Positions 27,382 to 36,643 of a DNA stretch of 64,000 nucleotides are shown piece by piece. The first letter of the stretch is position 1. Every line of letters starts with the position of its first letter. Both the position numbers and the translations under genes were made by a program. The notes under the pieces were generated by a model. It searched no databases and was not told where the DNA came from. It saw only the letters and a list, made by a program, of their open reading frames with translations. Where the stretch lies: the NCBI GenBank assembly GCA_016869595.1, contig VGDT01000003.1, positions 1 through 64,000 on the forward strand. Direction: 5' to 3'. Source of the stretch: Alphaproteobacteria bacterium (lineage in GTDB: Bacteria > Pseudomonadota > Alphaproteobacteria > Rhizobiales > Beijerinckiaceae).

Positions 27382-30300
27382 TCACCCGCCGGCGCTCCAG
27401 CGGCCAAGCGCGACAAGCTCACGCAACGCTTGCGCGTCGCGCGGCGTCACGTCGGGAAAATCTCGATCCGCCGTCGCGGGGTCGAAATATTTCCAGGAAC
27501 GCGCGCATTTGACCCCGGCGGCGCGTTGCGGAACCACGGCGACGCCGGGCGCTTCCGGCAGTCGGAACGCCTCCTGCGGGCCTTCCCCCGGGAGAACGCG
27601 AATATCCGAGGCGATGCAGATTTCGGCGAAGTCGACGCCATTGAGAGCAGCGCGCAACGAGTCGTCCAAAATGTAAACGATCGGCGCAGCCTCTAACGAA
27701 GAGCCGATGCGTTTTTGCGCGCGCTCGATTTCGAGCGCGCCGGTGACGACCGAACGGATCTTGCGAATCTTCTCCCATTTGGCCGCAAGCGCGTCGTCGC
27801 GCCAGGCGTCTGGAACGGTCGGAAAATGTTCAAGATGCACCGACTGCCCATTCGGATAACGCGACAGCCACGCCTCCTCGGCCGTGAAGACGAGAATTGG
27901 CGCAAGCCATGTCGTGACGCCGCGGAAGATCCGATCGATGGTCGCGAGCGCCGCCTTGCGTTTGATGCTCGACGGCGGATCGCAATAGAGCGCGTCCTTA
28001 CGCACATCGAAATAGAAGGCCGAAAGCTCGCTCGTCATGAAATGGGTAAGCAGCGCGACGACGCGCTTATAATCGTATGCCGCATATGACGCGCGGATCG
28101 ACTCGTCGAGTTGATGCACACGATGCAGCATGAGCCGTTCGAGCTCTCCCGCCTCGCTCATCGCCGCGTCGTCATTTGGCTGATAATGCGCAAGCGCGCC
28201 GATCATCCATCGCAGCGTGTTGCGCAGCTTGCGATAAAGCTCCACGAAGGTTTTGAGGATTTCAGGCCCGACGCGAAGATCGTCGGCGTAGTCGGACGCC
28301 GCGACCCAGAGCCGCATGATGTCGGCGCCGGAATCGGCGATGACTTTTTGCGGCGCGACCACATTGCCGAGCGACTTCGACATTTTGCGGCCTCTCTCGT
28401 CGAGCACGAAGCCATGCGTCAGCACGGAATCATAAGGCGCGCGGCCGCGCGTGCCGCAGCTTTCGAGAAGAGAGGAATGGAACCAGCCGCGATGCTGGTC
28501 GGAGCCTTCGAGATACATGATCTCGTCCTCGCCGCCGTCGCGCTTGCGACGGATGCCGGCGAGCATCGGGAAATGCTGCGGGTCTTCGAGCGTGAAGGCG
28601 TGAGTCGAGCCTGAATCGAACCAGACGTCGAGCACGTCGGAGATTTTCTCGTAATCTTGCGCCTTGTAGTCAGGCGAAAGAAAGCGCTCGGCGGCGCCAG
28701 CTTCATACCAAGCGTCGGCGCCTTCTTTCTCAAAAGCCTCGATGATGCGGGCGTTGACGCGCGCGTCGACGAGCGGCTCGTGCGTATCCTTCTTGACGAA
28801 GACCGCGATCGGCACGCCCCAGGCGCGCTGGCGCGACACGACCCAGTCCGGACGATTCTGAATCATGCCGCGGATGCGGTTTTCTCCCGCCGCCGGCGTC
28901 CATGCCGTGCGCGCGATTTCTTCAAGCGCGATCTCGCGGAGAGTTGGCGCGTTGCTACCCTCTCCCATTGGGAGAGGGTCGCCGCGGAGCGGCGGGGTGA
29001 GGGGTTGCGACGAATTTTCTAACCCCTCACCCGTCGCCTTCGGCGCCACCCTCTCCCAATGGGAGAGGGCTTTATCCATCGCGATGAACCATTGCGGCGT
29101 GTTGCGAAAGATCACCGGCTTCTTCGAGCGCCAGGAATGCGGATATTGATGCTTCAATTTTCCGCGCGCGATGAGATTGCCAGACTGAATGAGCGCGGCG
29201 ATCACCGCCTCATTGGCGTCGCCCTTGTCGCCCTTGTCGGTGATGACGCGCTTTCCTTCAAAGCCCGGCGCGTCCTTCGTATAAAAGCCGTCCTCGTCGA
29301 CCGTATAGGGAATCCGAGAATCGATGCCGCGCGACTGCAGCGGGCGCGCATGCGCCATCCAGATATCGAAGTCCTCGCGGCCATGCCCAGGCGCCGTGTG
29401 CACGAAGCCCGTGCCCGTATCGTCGGTGACATGTTCGCCGTCGAAAAGCGGCACGTCGAAATCATAACCGAGATGCGCAAGCGGATGCGCGCAGATCAGT
29501 TCGGCGAGAATCGAAGCGGGCACGTCGTGCAAACGCTCATAACCATCGACCTTGGCCGCCTTGAACACGTCGCTCGCCAGCTTGTCGGCGATGACGAAGG
29601 TAGCTCCGAGCAGCGCCCAGTTGCCTTCGGGCGCATGGGTGACGTGGTAGAGTCCATAGTCGATCTTCGACGAGAAGGAGATCGCGCGGTTGCCGGGAAG
29701 CGTCCAAGGCGTCGTCGTCCAGATGATGATGCGCGCGTCGCTCAGCTCCCCTTCGGCGCCGCGCGGGATCGGAAACGCCACCCATACCTGATCGCTCGTA
29801 TAATCCTCATATTCGACTTCGGCTTCGGCCAATGCCGTTTTTTCGACGACGCTCCACATCACCGGCTTCGAACCGCGATAGAGCAGGCCGTTCGCCGCGA
29901 ATTTCATGATTTCGCGCGCGATCGTCGCTTCCGCAGGATAGGCCATCGTCGAATAGGGGTGACCCCATTCGCCGGCTACTCCTAAGCGCTTGAATTCCTC
30001 GCGCTGAACGCCGAGCCAATGCTGCGCATAGGCGCGGCATTCGCGACGGAAGGCGATCATCGCGTCGGGATGCGAGAAATCCGGTTTCTGCTTTCCTAAA
30101 GCGCGGTAATTCTCTTCCTCGATCTTCCATTCGATCGGCAGGCCGTGGCAATCCCAGCCCGGCACATAGACGCAATCCTTGCCCATCATGCGCTGGCTGC
30201 GCGTCACGAGATCCTTGAGGATCTTATTGAGCGCATGGCCGATATGAATATTGCCGTTGGCGTAGGGCGGCCCGTCATGCAGCGTGAATTTCGGTCGGCC

Positions 30301-30459
30301 TGCGCCGGCTTCGCGCATCTTTTGCTCTAATCCGATCGTCTCCCAGCGCTTGAGGATTTCCGGCTCGCGCTGCGGCAGGCCGGCGCGCATGGGAAAATCC
30401 GTGACCGGGAGATAGAGGCTCTTCGAATAGTCGGGCCCTTTCGGGCTGTCGTCGTTCAT
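27382..30459 (-). CDS. ileS: Isoleucyl-tRNA synthetase, with a repeat-derived in-frame insertion
   Basis: This class I aminoacyl-tRNA synthetase is 1025 residues long. The HIGH motif is residues 72-75 ([14 protein letters not shown]), the CP1 editing domain carries [16 protein letters not shown] and [13 protein letters not shown], and KMSKS lies near residue 690 ([10 protein letters not shown]). The anticodon-binding domain follows. Between [13 protein letters not shown] and [24 protein letters not shown], where relatives have only a few residues, about 40 extra residues occur (roughly 463-501: [14 protein letters not shown]...PLPMGEG). This stretch is the translation of a palindromic repeat. 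The frame is intact, so the gene should be functional. The C-terminal zinc site is reduced to a single Cys (KCARSWKY). Confidence 0.97.
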   Translation of the reverse strand: MNDDSPKGPDYSKSLYLPVTDFPMRAGLPQREPEILKRWETIGLEQKMREAGAGRPKFTLHDGPPYANGNIHIGHALNKILKDLVTRSQRMMGKDCVYVPGWDCHGLPIEWKIEEENYRALGKQKPDFSHPDAMIAFRRECRAYAQHWLGVQREEFKRLGVAGEWGHPYSTMAYPAEATIAREIMKFAANGLLYRGSKPVMWSVVEKTALAEAEVEYEDYTSDQVWVAFPIPRGAEGELSDARIIIWTTTPWTLPGNRAISFSSKIDYGLYHVTHAPEGNWALLGATFVIADKLASDVFKAAKVDGYERLHDVPASILAELICAHPLAHLGYDFDVPLFDGEHVTDDTGTGFVHTAPGHGREDFDIWMAHARPLQSRGIDSRIPYTVDEDGFYTKDAPGFEGKRVITDKGDKGDANEAVIAALIQSGNLIARGKLKHQYPHSWRSKKPVIFRNTPQWFIAMDKALSHWERVAPKATGEGLENSSQPLTPPLRGDPLPMGEGSNAPTLREIALEEIARTAWTPAAGENRIRGMIQNRPDWVVSRQRAWGVPIAVFVKKDTHEPLVDARVNARIIEAFEKEGADAWYEAGAAERFLSPDYKAQDYEKISDVLDVWFDSGSTHAFTLEDPQHFPMLAGIRRKRDGGEDEIMYLEGSDQHRGWFHSSLLESCGTRGRAPYDSVLTHGFVLDERGRKMSKSLGNVVAPQKVIADSGADIMRLWVAASDYADDLRVGPEILKTFVELYRKLRNTLRWMIGALAHYQPNDDAAMSEAGELERLMLHRVHQLDESIRASYAAYDYKRVVALLTHFMTSELSAFYFDVRKDALYCDPPSSIKRKAALATIDRIFRGVTTWLAPILVFTAEEAWLSRYPNGQSVHLEHFPTVPDAWRDDALAAKWEKIRKIRSVVTGALEIERAQKRIGSSLEAAPIVYILDDSLRAALNGVDFAEICIASDIRVLPGEGPQEAFRLPEAPGVAVVPQRAAGVKCARSWKYFDPATADRDFPDVTPRDAQALRELVALGRWSAGG
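28958..29069. repeat. Palindromic repeat (family C-like) inserted inside ileS
   Basis: Two 21-bp palindromes of the form CCCTCTCCCatTGGGAGAGGG stand at 28958-28978 and 29049-29069. Between them lie GGGGTGAGGGG and its inverse CCCCTCACCC. The layout is the same as the intergenic element at 27153-27311, but here it is read through in frame as part of ileS. Confidence 0.85.
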
Positions 30460-30782
30460 TGTCGTGAAAACCGCTCGCGCGACGCCGCGCCATAACGCCG
30501 CTGTCGCCGCGCTGATTAGAGGATTTCTAGGAAGAGCGCCAATCGCGCCGCGCCCGGACTTGCGCGAGCGATCAGCTCAAGGAGCGCGCCGCGAAAAAGT
30601 GGAACCCGGTTTTTCGCATAGGGCGCGCTCCAAACTATTGGATCGATCACGTCATCTGCATTTGGCCTATCGCCCAAATGCAGCGTGATCTCGCGCAGGC
30701 CGGGACGGTAATTCGAATGGCGATCAGGAAAGGCATCTGGTCCTCAATATCAGCGCAAACTAAACTGTAAAGGGGAGCCAAG
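30460..30782. other. Intergenic region upstream of ileS
   Basis: This 323-bp gap holds the promoter region of ileS and a diverged family A repeat (30581-30691). Between the repeat and the stop of the small membrane-protein gene nothing further is recognisable. Confidence 0.5.
30581..30691 (+). repeat. Palindromic repeat (family A), copy 4, diverged
   Basis: It shares GGAGCGCGC, GCGAAAAAGTGGAACCCGG, TTTTTCGC, GCGCGCTCC, GATCGATCACG and CCCAAATGCAGCGTGATC with the other copies. Several short deletions (TTTGGCCTATCGCCC in place of the full inner hairpin) mark it as an older copy. Confidence 0.8.
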
Positions 30783-31055
30783 CTAGCGCGGCCGTCTCAG
30801 TCCCAGCAGGCCGGCCAGATAGGCGAAACCGCCGACGACCACAGCGATGACCAGCAACACCAGAAACGCGCCGGAAAGCAGCGTAAAGCCTATGAACAGA
30901 AACAGCAGCAGCGCCGCGGTGACGATCAGGCTCTGCCACGGCGATAGCTTGACGACCCTGACCCGGCCGGCGCCGGTCGCGACCCAGAGCCGAGAGGCCT
31001 CGGTCTCCTCGCCCGGCAAGATGATTTCGACCCGTCCCTTGGGCTCTTCGTCCAT
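30783..31055 (-). CDS. Small two-helix membrane protein of unknown function
   Basis: This is a 90-residue protein. A polar N-terminus (MDEEPKGRVEIILPGEETEASRLWVATG) is followed by two adjacent hydrophobic helices (SLIVTAALLLFLFIGFTLLSGAFLVLLVIAVVVGGFAYLAGLLG) and a basic end. A GGAGGGAA ribosome site precedes the ATG. It lies between ribF and ileS on the same strand. I do not recognise a named family, and the short cytoplasmic domain suggests an accessory role only. Confidence 0.68.
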   Translation of the reverse strand: MDEEPKGRVEIILPGEETEASRLWVATGAGRVRVVKLSPWQSLIVTAALLLFLFIGFTLLSGAFLVLLVIAVVVGGFAYLAGLLGLRRPR

Positions 31056-31120
31056 GACGCTTTCCCTCCTGTTGGAGATGATGTCTCCAAGCTAGATCGC
31101 TCGCAAATTATGGCAACAGA

Positions 31121-32080
31121 TCATGGGTTCAGCTCCGCCGCGCCGACCAATAGTCTTCGCGCTTCATTGGCGTCGACGCGCATCCTTTCGACCAGCGCCT
31201 CAACGCTGTCGAATTTCGCTTCTGATCGAATGAAGCCGTAGAAGGCGACTTCGACCTCTTTACCGTAAAGATCGCCGTCGAAATCGAAGACGAAGACTTC
31301 GAGGAGCGGCGCGCCATTGTCGAAGGTGGGCCGACGACCGAAGCTGGCGACGCCCTGATGAATCTTCCCGTCGACTTCGATCGTCACGGCGTAGATGCCG
31401 AGCCGGAGCCGGTTGGCGGGATCAAGCGCGATATTGGCGGTCGGAAAACCCAATTCACGCCCACGCTTGTCGCCGTGGCGCACGGTCCCGCGGACGAAAT
31501 AGGGGTGGCCAAGAAGCCGCCGCGCCAGCGCCACGTCGCCGCGTTCGAGCGCTTCGCGAGTCGCCGTCGAGGACACGGCTTCGAGGCTGCCCTCTTCGTC
31601 CTGAGTGATGCGGTCGACGATCTCGACGATCATCCCGAGTCTTTCGCCTTCGGCGCGTAAAAACTCCGGTCCGCCCTCGCGGCCCGCGCCGAAACGAAAA
31701 TCATAGCCAGCGACAACGGCCGAAAGCTGTAACCGCTTGTGCAGGATCTCTTCGGTGAAGACGCGCGCCGGGCTTTGCGCAAAGTCCTTGTCAAAGGTGA
31801 GAACGATTACGCCGTCGAGCCCGAGTCGCGCCGCTTGCGCCGCCTTCGCGTCAGGGGGCGTGAGGCGAAAAATCACCGTTTGTCCGGCGAAGAAATCCGC
31901 CGGATGGGGCTCGAAGGTCAAGAGAATGCAAGGGCGCGAAAGTTTTACGGCGAGCGCTTGGGCGCGGGCGATGACGCCGCGGTGGCCCCTGTGCAGCCCG
32001 TCGAAATTGCCGAGCGCCGCGACGGCGCCTTCGAGACCCGGCGGCGGCGCCTCAGGGTCGCGCGCGACGATGAAGGACAC
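31121..32080 (-). CDS. ribF: Bifunctional riboflavin kinase / FAD synthetase RibF
   Basis: RibF converts riboflavin to FMN and then FAD. The N-terminal nucleotidyltransferase part has ALGNFDGLHRGHRGVIARA and the STATREALERGDVALARRLLGHPYFVRGTV segment. The C-terminal kinase part has GRELGFPTANIALDPANRLRLGIYAV with the Mg-binding PTAN, then LLEVFVFDFDGDLYGKEVEVAFYGFIR. The open frame extends to 32227, but that would overlap the MaoC gene. GTG 32080 or TTG 32086, about 20 bp after the MaoC stop, is more likely; I use 32080, giving 319 residues. No strong ribosome site is visible, so the start is uncertain. Its position upstream of ileS is widespread. Confidence 0.92.
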   Translation of the reverse strand: MSFIVARDPEAPPPGLEGAVAALGNFDGLHRGHRGVIARAQALAVKLSRPCILLTFEPHPADFFAGQTVIFRLTPPDAKAAQAARLGLDGVIVLTFDKDFAQSPARVFTEEILHKRLQLSAVVAGYDFRFGAGREGGPEFLRAEGERLGMIVEIVDRITQDEEGSLEAVSSTATREALERGDVALARRLLGHPYFVRGTVRHGDKRGRELGFPTANIALDPANRLRLGIYAVTIEVDGKIHQGVASFGRRPTFDNGAPLLEVFVFDFDGDLYGKEVEVAFYGFIRSEAKFDSVEALVERMRVDANEARRLLVGAAELNP

Positions 32081-32100
32081 GGACAAGGCGGGCCCGAAAA

Positions 32101-32586
32101 TTAAGCCGAGGCCGGCTTCGCCTCCACCGGCGCTGGCGTTGCGGCGCGGATCGCCTGCTCGCGGCTCGGCACCATCACGAAGGCCTCGCCGTCGAGAACG
32201 ACCTTTCCGTCGACGAGGCATTCGCATTTGAGCTTGGCGCGCCGGCCTTTTTCAATGAGCTCGACCACCTCGACAATGACGGTGATGACGTCGCCGATCT
32301 TCACCGGCGCGCGGAAATTCAAGGTCTGCGACAGATAGACGGCGCCGGGACCCGGCAAATACATGCCGATGACCGTCGAGATCAGAGACGCCGTATAGAG
32401 GCCGTGCACGATGCGTTCGCCGAAGCGGGTCTTCGAGGCGAAGTGATCGGAGAGATGAATCGGATTGCGATCGCCGGAAAGATCGGCGAAGGCGATCACG
32501 TCGTCATCCATCACCGCCTTCATCAGCGTCTCGCGCATGCCGACGCTCAGATCTTCGAAATAGTAGATTTTGAACGGCGTCGACAT
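32101..32586 (-). CDS. MaoC-family (R)-specific enoyl-CoA hydratase
   Basis: This is a hot-dog-fold hydratase of 161 residues. The hydratase-2 signature DRNPIHLSDHFASKTRFGERIVHGLY contains the catalytic Asp39 and His44, with the five-residue spacing of PhaJ. Such enzymes hydrate enoyl-CoA to (R)-3-hydroxyacyl-CoA, feeding polyhydroxyalkanoate synthesis or acting in acyl-CoA pathways. A Pro/Ala-rich tail (TPAPVEAKPASA) extends beyond the fold. It lies 60 bp after the HAD gene and 20 bp before ribF on the same strand. Confidence 0.9.
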   Translation of the reverse strand: MSTPFKIYYFEDLSVGMRETLMKAVMDDDVIAFADLSGDRNPIHLSDHFASKTRFGERIVHGLYTASLISTVIGMYLPGPGAVYLSQTLNFRAPVKIGDVITVIVEVVELIEKGRRAKLKCECLVDGKVVLDGEAFVMVPSREQAIRAATPAPVEAKPASA

Positions 32587-32646
32587 GGAGGCACCGGAGA
32601 GTTGCGTCGCGGACGTGACCGCAGGAGAGGCCTGCGCAAGCCCCTT

Positions 32647-33555
32647 TTACCAGAAAAGCTCGCGAGCCAAAGCCTTGGGACGCGCGCCGGCACGCGTAAA
32701 GAGCGATTCAAGCGCCGTTTCATCGAGCGCGCCCCCTTCGGGATGCAGCTCCTCACGATGCACGCCATGGATAATGAAAAGGCAATCGAGCCCGGCGCGG
32801 CCCGCTCCGGCGAGGTCGGTGAAGGCGCCGTCGCCGATCGCTAGCGCGCGCGATTTGTCGACTTCGCCGCCATGCAGAATTTTGAGCCGCTCCAAGGCGG
32901 CGGCGTAGATCGGCGCGCGCGGCTTGCCGAAGGTCAGGACGCGGCCGCCGATCGCCGCATAACGCTCCGCCAGGGCGCCGGCGCAGTAAACGAGATCATT
33001 GCCGATCGCGACAACGATGTCGGGATTGGCGCAGAGCATGGTCAGATCGCGCGCTTTCAGCGTCGCCAACTGTTCGTCGTAGTCCGCAGGCGTTTCGTTG
33101 CGCTCATCGAAGAGTCCGGTGCAGACGACGTAATCGGCGGATTCCGGCCCGACGCGCATGATCGGCGCGCCGAGGCGGCGCGCCGCCTCGCGGAAGAGAC
33201 CGTCGTCTCGCGCCGGGCCAAGGTGATAGACCGCCTGTCCGTCACGCGCCACGATCTCACGCAGCGCAAGCTCCCCGGCGGAAACGAGATCGTCGAAACA
33301 GTCCTGCGGCACGCCAAGGCCAAGGAGCTGTCGGCGCACCTCTTCATCCGGCCGCGAGGCGTTAGTGATCAGCACGACCGTCCCGCCTTTCGCGCGGAAA
33401 CGCTTCAGCGCCTCGGCGGCTTCGGGGAAATGCCGCCGGCCGTCGATCAGCACGCCCCAGCCGTCGCAAAGAATCGCGTCATAATCCTCGGCGATCTCGC
33501 GCAGACCGGCGATGAACGGAACGTGGCTTGAGTCAGACGAGCCGCCCGGCGTCAA
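32647..33555 (-). CDS. HAD-superfamily hydrolase, TIGR01459-type (NagD-like)
   Basis: This is a 302-residue HAD IIA protein. Motif I reads ILCDGWGVLIDG, so the second Asp of DxD is replaced by Trp, which I recall as a feature of this subgroup ('CDxWGVL'). Motif II is LITNAS, and motifs III/IV lie in GKPRAPIY and ALAIGDGAFTDLAGAGRAGLDCLFIIHG. The substrate is unknown and the missing acid may alter activity. The start is TTG at 33555, overlapping the carbonic anhydrase stop as TTGA. No better start is available in frame before motif I. Confidence 0.85.
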   Translation of the reverse strand: MTPGGSSDSSHVPFIAGLREIAEDYDAILCDGWGVLIDGRRHFPEAAEALKRFRAKGGTVVLITNASRPDEEVRRQLLGLGVPQDCFDDLVSAGELALREIVARDGQAVYHLGPARDDGLFREAARRLGAPIMRVGPESADYVVCTGLFDERNETPADYDEQLATLKARDLTMLCANPDIVVAIGNDLVYCAGALAERYAAIGGRVLTFGKPRAPIYAAALERLKILHGGEVDKSRALAIGDGAFTDLAGAGRAGLDCLFIIHGVHREELHPEGGALDETALESLFTRAGARPKALARELFW

Positions 33556-34268
33556 AAGCGCGCCTCGGCGAAAGCGGCGGCGTAGGCCTTCTCGCAGACG
33601 GTATTGAAAGCCCCGGTCGACTCGTCGAGCACGAACAGCCGGCCGTCCGTGATCCGGAACAGGGCCCCGTGCAGCTGCAGATGCCTATGATGTTCGAGCA
33701 CCTGGATCATGGGAAAGGAGCGCAGATGGCGCAGCGTCTGCTTCACCGCCTCAAACTCAAGCCGTTCGATATAAAGGCTGTCTTTCGGATTGGGCGGAAC
33801 CCCAAGGCGATCCGCTGCAGGGCCAAGCATCTTGATCCAGTCGCCGATGAAGTCGCTGTGGCTCAGCCGAGGCGTATCAGGATCGGCGGCGATTTCGGCA
33901 TAGGCGCGAACGCCGCCGCATTGACCGTGGCCGAGCACGACGACGTCGGAAACTTTCAACGCCATGACGGCATATTCGAGCGCCGCCGAAGCGCCGTGAT
34001 AATGATCGTCGGGCTCAAAAGGCGGGACCAGCGCCGCGACGTTGCGCAAGACGAAAAGCTCGCCGGGTCCGGCGCTGAAGATCGCTTCAGGCGCGACGCG
34101 CGAGTCGCAGCAGCTAATGACCATGGTTCTGGGCGTCTGGCCCTTGACCGCCAATTCTTCGAACCGGTCATGCTCGGCGAGAAAACGCCCGCTGATGAAG
34201 GATTCATAGCCCTCCACGAGCGCCTGCGGCAGACCGGTCGCGCCGGGCGGCGCCTCGTCATCTGCCAT
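33552..34268 (-). CDS. Beta-class carbonic anhydrase
   Basis: This is a zinc enzyme interconverting CO2 and bicarbonate. The 238-residue product keeps the ligands C53 (CCDSR, with D55 and R57), H114 and C117 (LGHGQCGG). There is no signal peptide, so it is cytoplasmic, supplying bicarbonate for carboxylations. Its TGA overlaps the TTG of the HAD gene, implying coupled translation. It is divergent from the CitE-like gene across a 114-bp gap that must contain both promoters. Confidence 0.95.
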   Translation of the reverse strand: MADDEAPPGATGLPQALVEGYESFISGRFLAEHDRFEELAVKGQTPRTMVISCCDSRVAPEAIFSAGPGELFVLRNVAALVPPFEPDDHYHGASAALEYAVMALKVSDVVVLGHGQCGGVRAYAEIAADPDTPRLSHSDFIGDWIKMLGPAADRLGVPPNPKDSLYIERLEFEAVKQTLRHLRSFPMIQVLEHHRHLQLHGALFRITDGRLFVLDESTGAFNTVCEKAYAAAFAEARF

Positions 34269-34382
34269 TTAACGCTCCCTTCGTGCGCCTTATGCCAGGC
34301 GGATAGCGGACCTCGCGGTTATTGTGTAGATCACGCGGCGGGGTCAAGAGATGGCCGAACCGTTTCGACATTGGGGCTTTGA

Positions 34383-35252
34383 ATGATTTCGCGACTGAAG
34401 CGCAGCGTGCTGGCCATGCCGGGCTCGAACGCCCGCGCGCTGGAAAAAGGCAAGACGCTTTCCGCCGATGTCCTGATGTTCGAACTCGAAGATGGGGTCG
34501 CCGAATCCGCCAAGGCGACGGCGCGCGAGCAGGTCGCGGCGGCGGTGGCGGGCGGCGGCTACGGAGCGCGCCAACTTGTCGTGCGCGTCAACGCCCGCGG
34601 CTCGGAGTGGTATCGGCCGGACGTCGCGGCAATCGCGCCGCTGGGCCCGGACGCCATCGTCATTCCGAAGGTCAATTCGCGCGACGAGGTCCTGAAGGCG
34701 GCGGCTGATCTCGTCGCCGCAGGCGCGCCGCATAAGACGCGACTTTGGGCGATGATCGAAACGCCGCGCGCCGTCTTCGATATCGAAAAGATCGCAAGCG
34801 CGGCCGACGATCACGCCGCGCGCCTCGAAGTTCTGGTGCTTGGTCCCAACGACATCGCCAAATCGACCCGCGCGCGATTGACGCCGGGACGCCAAGCGCT
34901 GCTCTCCTGGCTGTCGGCCGGCGTGCTTGCGGCGCGGGTCCACAATATCGAGATCATCGACGGCATCTACAACGACTTCAACGACCTGGACGGTCTGCGC
35001 CGCGAGGCGGAGCAGGGACGCGACTTCGGATTTGATGGCAAGATGCTCATTCATCCAAGCCAGATCGGCCCAGTGAATGAAATTTTCGCCCCCAGTCTCG
35101 AAGAGGTCGATTTTGCGCGCCGGATCATCGCGGTGTTCGACGAACCGGAAAACGCCGACAAGGGCGTGGTGCAGATCGACGGCAAAATGGTCGAACGTCT
35201 GCATCTCGACATCGCCCGGCGCACCTTGCAGCTTGTCGAAGCGGCGAGTTGA
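34383..35252 (+). CDS. CitE-like CoA-ester lyase (HpcH/HpaI aldolase family)
   Basis: This is a 289-residue TIM-barrel lyase. SVLAMPGSNARALEKGKTLSADVLMFELEDGVAESAK is the CitE-type N-terminus with the Mg-binding Glu-Asp. Further motifs are VVRVNARGSEW, AMIETPRAVFDIEKIA (second metal Glu) and GFDGKMLIHPSQIGPVNEIF. Such enzymes cleave malyl-CoA, methylmalyl-CoA or citramalyl-CoA, and the exact substrate cannot be assigned. In a methylotroph a serine-cycle role would be possible, but no serine-cycle genes are adjacent. Its stop overlaps a TTG of the next frame, though mic60 probably starts later at 35318. Confidence 0.88.
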   Translation: MISRLKRSVLAMPGSNARALEKGKTLSADVLMFELEDGVAESAKATAREQVAAAVAGGGYGARQLVVRVNARGSEWYRPDVAAIAPLGPDAIVIPKVNSRDEVLKAAADLVAAGAPHKTRLWAMIETPRAVFDIEKIASAADDHAARLEVLVLGPNDIAKSTRARLTPGRQALLSWLSAGVLAARVHNIEIIDGIYNDFNDLDGLRREAEQGRDFGFDGKMLIHPSQIGPVNEIFAPSLEEVDFARRIIAVFDEPENADKGVVQIDGKMVERLHLDIARRTLQLVEAAS

Positions 35253-35317
35253 CGCAGCCCATTTTGCGGGCGCCGGAGGCTTCAACTATAAAGGTGCGGG
35301 ACAGCAAGGATTCGCCA

Positions 35318-36628
35318 ATGGTCTCGCCGGACGACGAAGAACCGAACCGCGTCGAATTTTCGGAAGCGCCGCTCGAACCGGCGGAAATCCCACCTGAACC
35401 GCCGCCGGCGCCCGTCATACGCAAGCGCCGCTCCGTTCTCCTCCCGCTGCTGTCGACGTTGCTGCTGCTCGTCGTCCTTGCAGGGGCCGCTCTTTATGCG
35501 GCGATCGCCTTCAAGGACAAGGACGAGCGGTTAAAAGCCGTCGCCGACTATGCGGAGCCTTACGTCGATCAGGCGGGCGGCGCCTTCAGCGAACTGAAGG
35601 ACAGGGTCCGTTCGCTCTTTGGCGACGCCAGCCCCACGCGCACGACGGAAATAGCGCCCGAGGCTCAGCCGAGCGCGCCGCCTGCGGCTCAGCAAGTCGC
35701 GCCCGCGAAACCCGCCGACATGGCGGCCGAACCCATTCCGCAAGAACCGCGCTCGGCGCCTGTGACGAATGCAGCGGCAGAATCGCAGAAGGCGGCAATC
35801 GCGGCGTTGCAGGGCCGCATCGATTCGGCCGAAGACACGGCGCAACGCGCGTTGCGCGCGGCGGAAGCCGCGGAAGCGGCCGCCAACGCCGCTCGTGTGG
35901 CGGCCGAAGCGGCGACGAAAACGAGCCTGGCGACCACTCCCGCTGAAGGCGGCCAGGAAGGCGCGCTGACCGCCGGCGAGCAGGTGATAGCGCTCGAAGG
36001 CCGGATCGACGAACTCGGCAACGAAATTAAGGCGCTGCGCGAGCGGCTTGAGGCTCCGAAAAGCGAAACCCGCGCGGCGCCGGAAGCCTCCGCGGCCAAG
36101 ACGGCGGAAGGGCCGGCGTCGGTCGTCGTCATCGCCTATGCGCTGCAGCGCGAGCTCGAAGCAGGGCGGCCCTACGCCGTGGAGGTCAAGGCGCTAACGC
36201 GGCTCAGCGGGGACCAGGCGGCGTTGGCCGCGCTTACGCCCTTCGCCGAGAAAGGCGCGCCAACCGCCGCGCAACTAAAGGCTGACTTCGCGCCGGCCGC
36301 CAAACGCATTCGCGCGCTTGAAGCCGGCTCCGGCGATCTCACCGAACATTTGATGAAAGGCGCGAGCAAACTCGTGCGCGTGCGGCCCTCCGGCCAGGCG
36401 CCGACGACAGAGGCGCAGACCGTCGAAGAAAAGGTCGCTCACATCGAAGCGGCGCTCGACCACGGCGACTTGGCGCAGGCCAACGCGCTCTTCTCGGCGC
36501 TCCCGGAAGCGGCGCAGAACGAGGCCAAGAACTTCGGCGCGACGCTGCGCGCCCGCATAGACGCGGGGAAGGCAGCCGACGATCTGCTGCATGGCGCGAT
36601 CGCCGCGCTCGGCGCAACGAAGGAATAA
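35318..36628 (+). CDS. Alphaproteobacterial mitofilin/Mic60-like inner-membrane protein
   Basis: This is a 436-residue protein: an acidic, Pro-rich cytoplasmic head, one transmembrane helix (SVLLPLLSTLLLLVVLAGAALYAAIAF), then an Ala/Glu-rich coiled coil (AAIAALQGRIDSAEDTAQRALRAAEAAEAAANAARVAAEAA, and ALEGRIDELGNEIKALRERL) and a C-terminal mitofilin signature region (VVIAYALQRELEAGRPYAVEVKALTRLSGDQAALAALTPFAEKGAPT). In alphaproteobacteria this protein bends and organises inner membranes, and it is ancestral to mitochondrial Mic60. ATG 35318 follows AAGGA; an earlier TTG at 35249 is less likely. It precedes the HemY-like gene, as in relatives, but hemC and hemD are missing upstream. Confidence 0.85.
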   Translation: MVSPDDEEPNRVEFSEAPLEPAEIPPEPPPAPVIRKRRSVLLPLLSTLLLLVVLAGAALYAAIAFKDKDERLKAVADYAEPYVDQAGGAFSELKDRVRSLFGDASPTRTTEIAPEAQPSAPPAAQQVAPAKPADMAAEPIPQEPRSAPVTNAAAESQKAAIAALQGRIDSAEDTAQRALRAAEAAEAAANAARVAAEAATKTSLATTPAEGGQEGALTAGEQVIALEGRIDELGNEIKALRERLEAPKSETRAAPEASAAKTAEGPASVVVIAYALQRELEAGRPYAVEVKALTRLSGDQAALAALTPFAEKGAPTAAQLKADFAPAAKRIRALEAGSGDLTEHLMKGASKLVRVRPSGQAPTTEAQTVEEKVAHIEAALDHGDLAQANALFSALPEAAQNEAKNFGATLRARIDAGKAADDLLHGAIAALGATKE

Positions 36629-36643
36629 GCAGGACCAATCGCC

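Noticed and set aside
25800..27512. 570-codon + strand open frame
   Set aside because: It lies antisense to the flippase gene, its translation is Arg/Glu-rich without hydrophobic or family features, and it runs into a repeat. It is a GC-driven shadow.
20975..30691. Four dispersed similar repeats considered as a CRISPR or transposon
   Set aside because: Copies are kilobases apart with unrelated intervening genes, are internally palindromic, and carry no transposase or spacer pattern. They are dispersed intergenic palindromic repeats.
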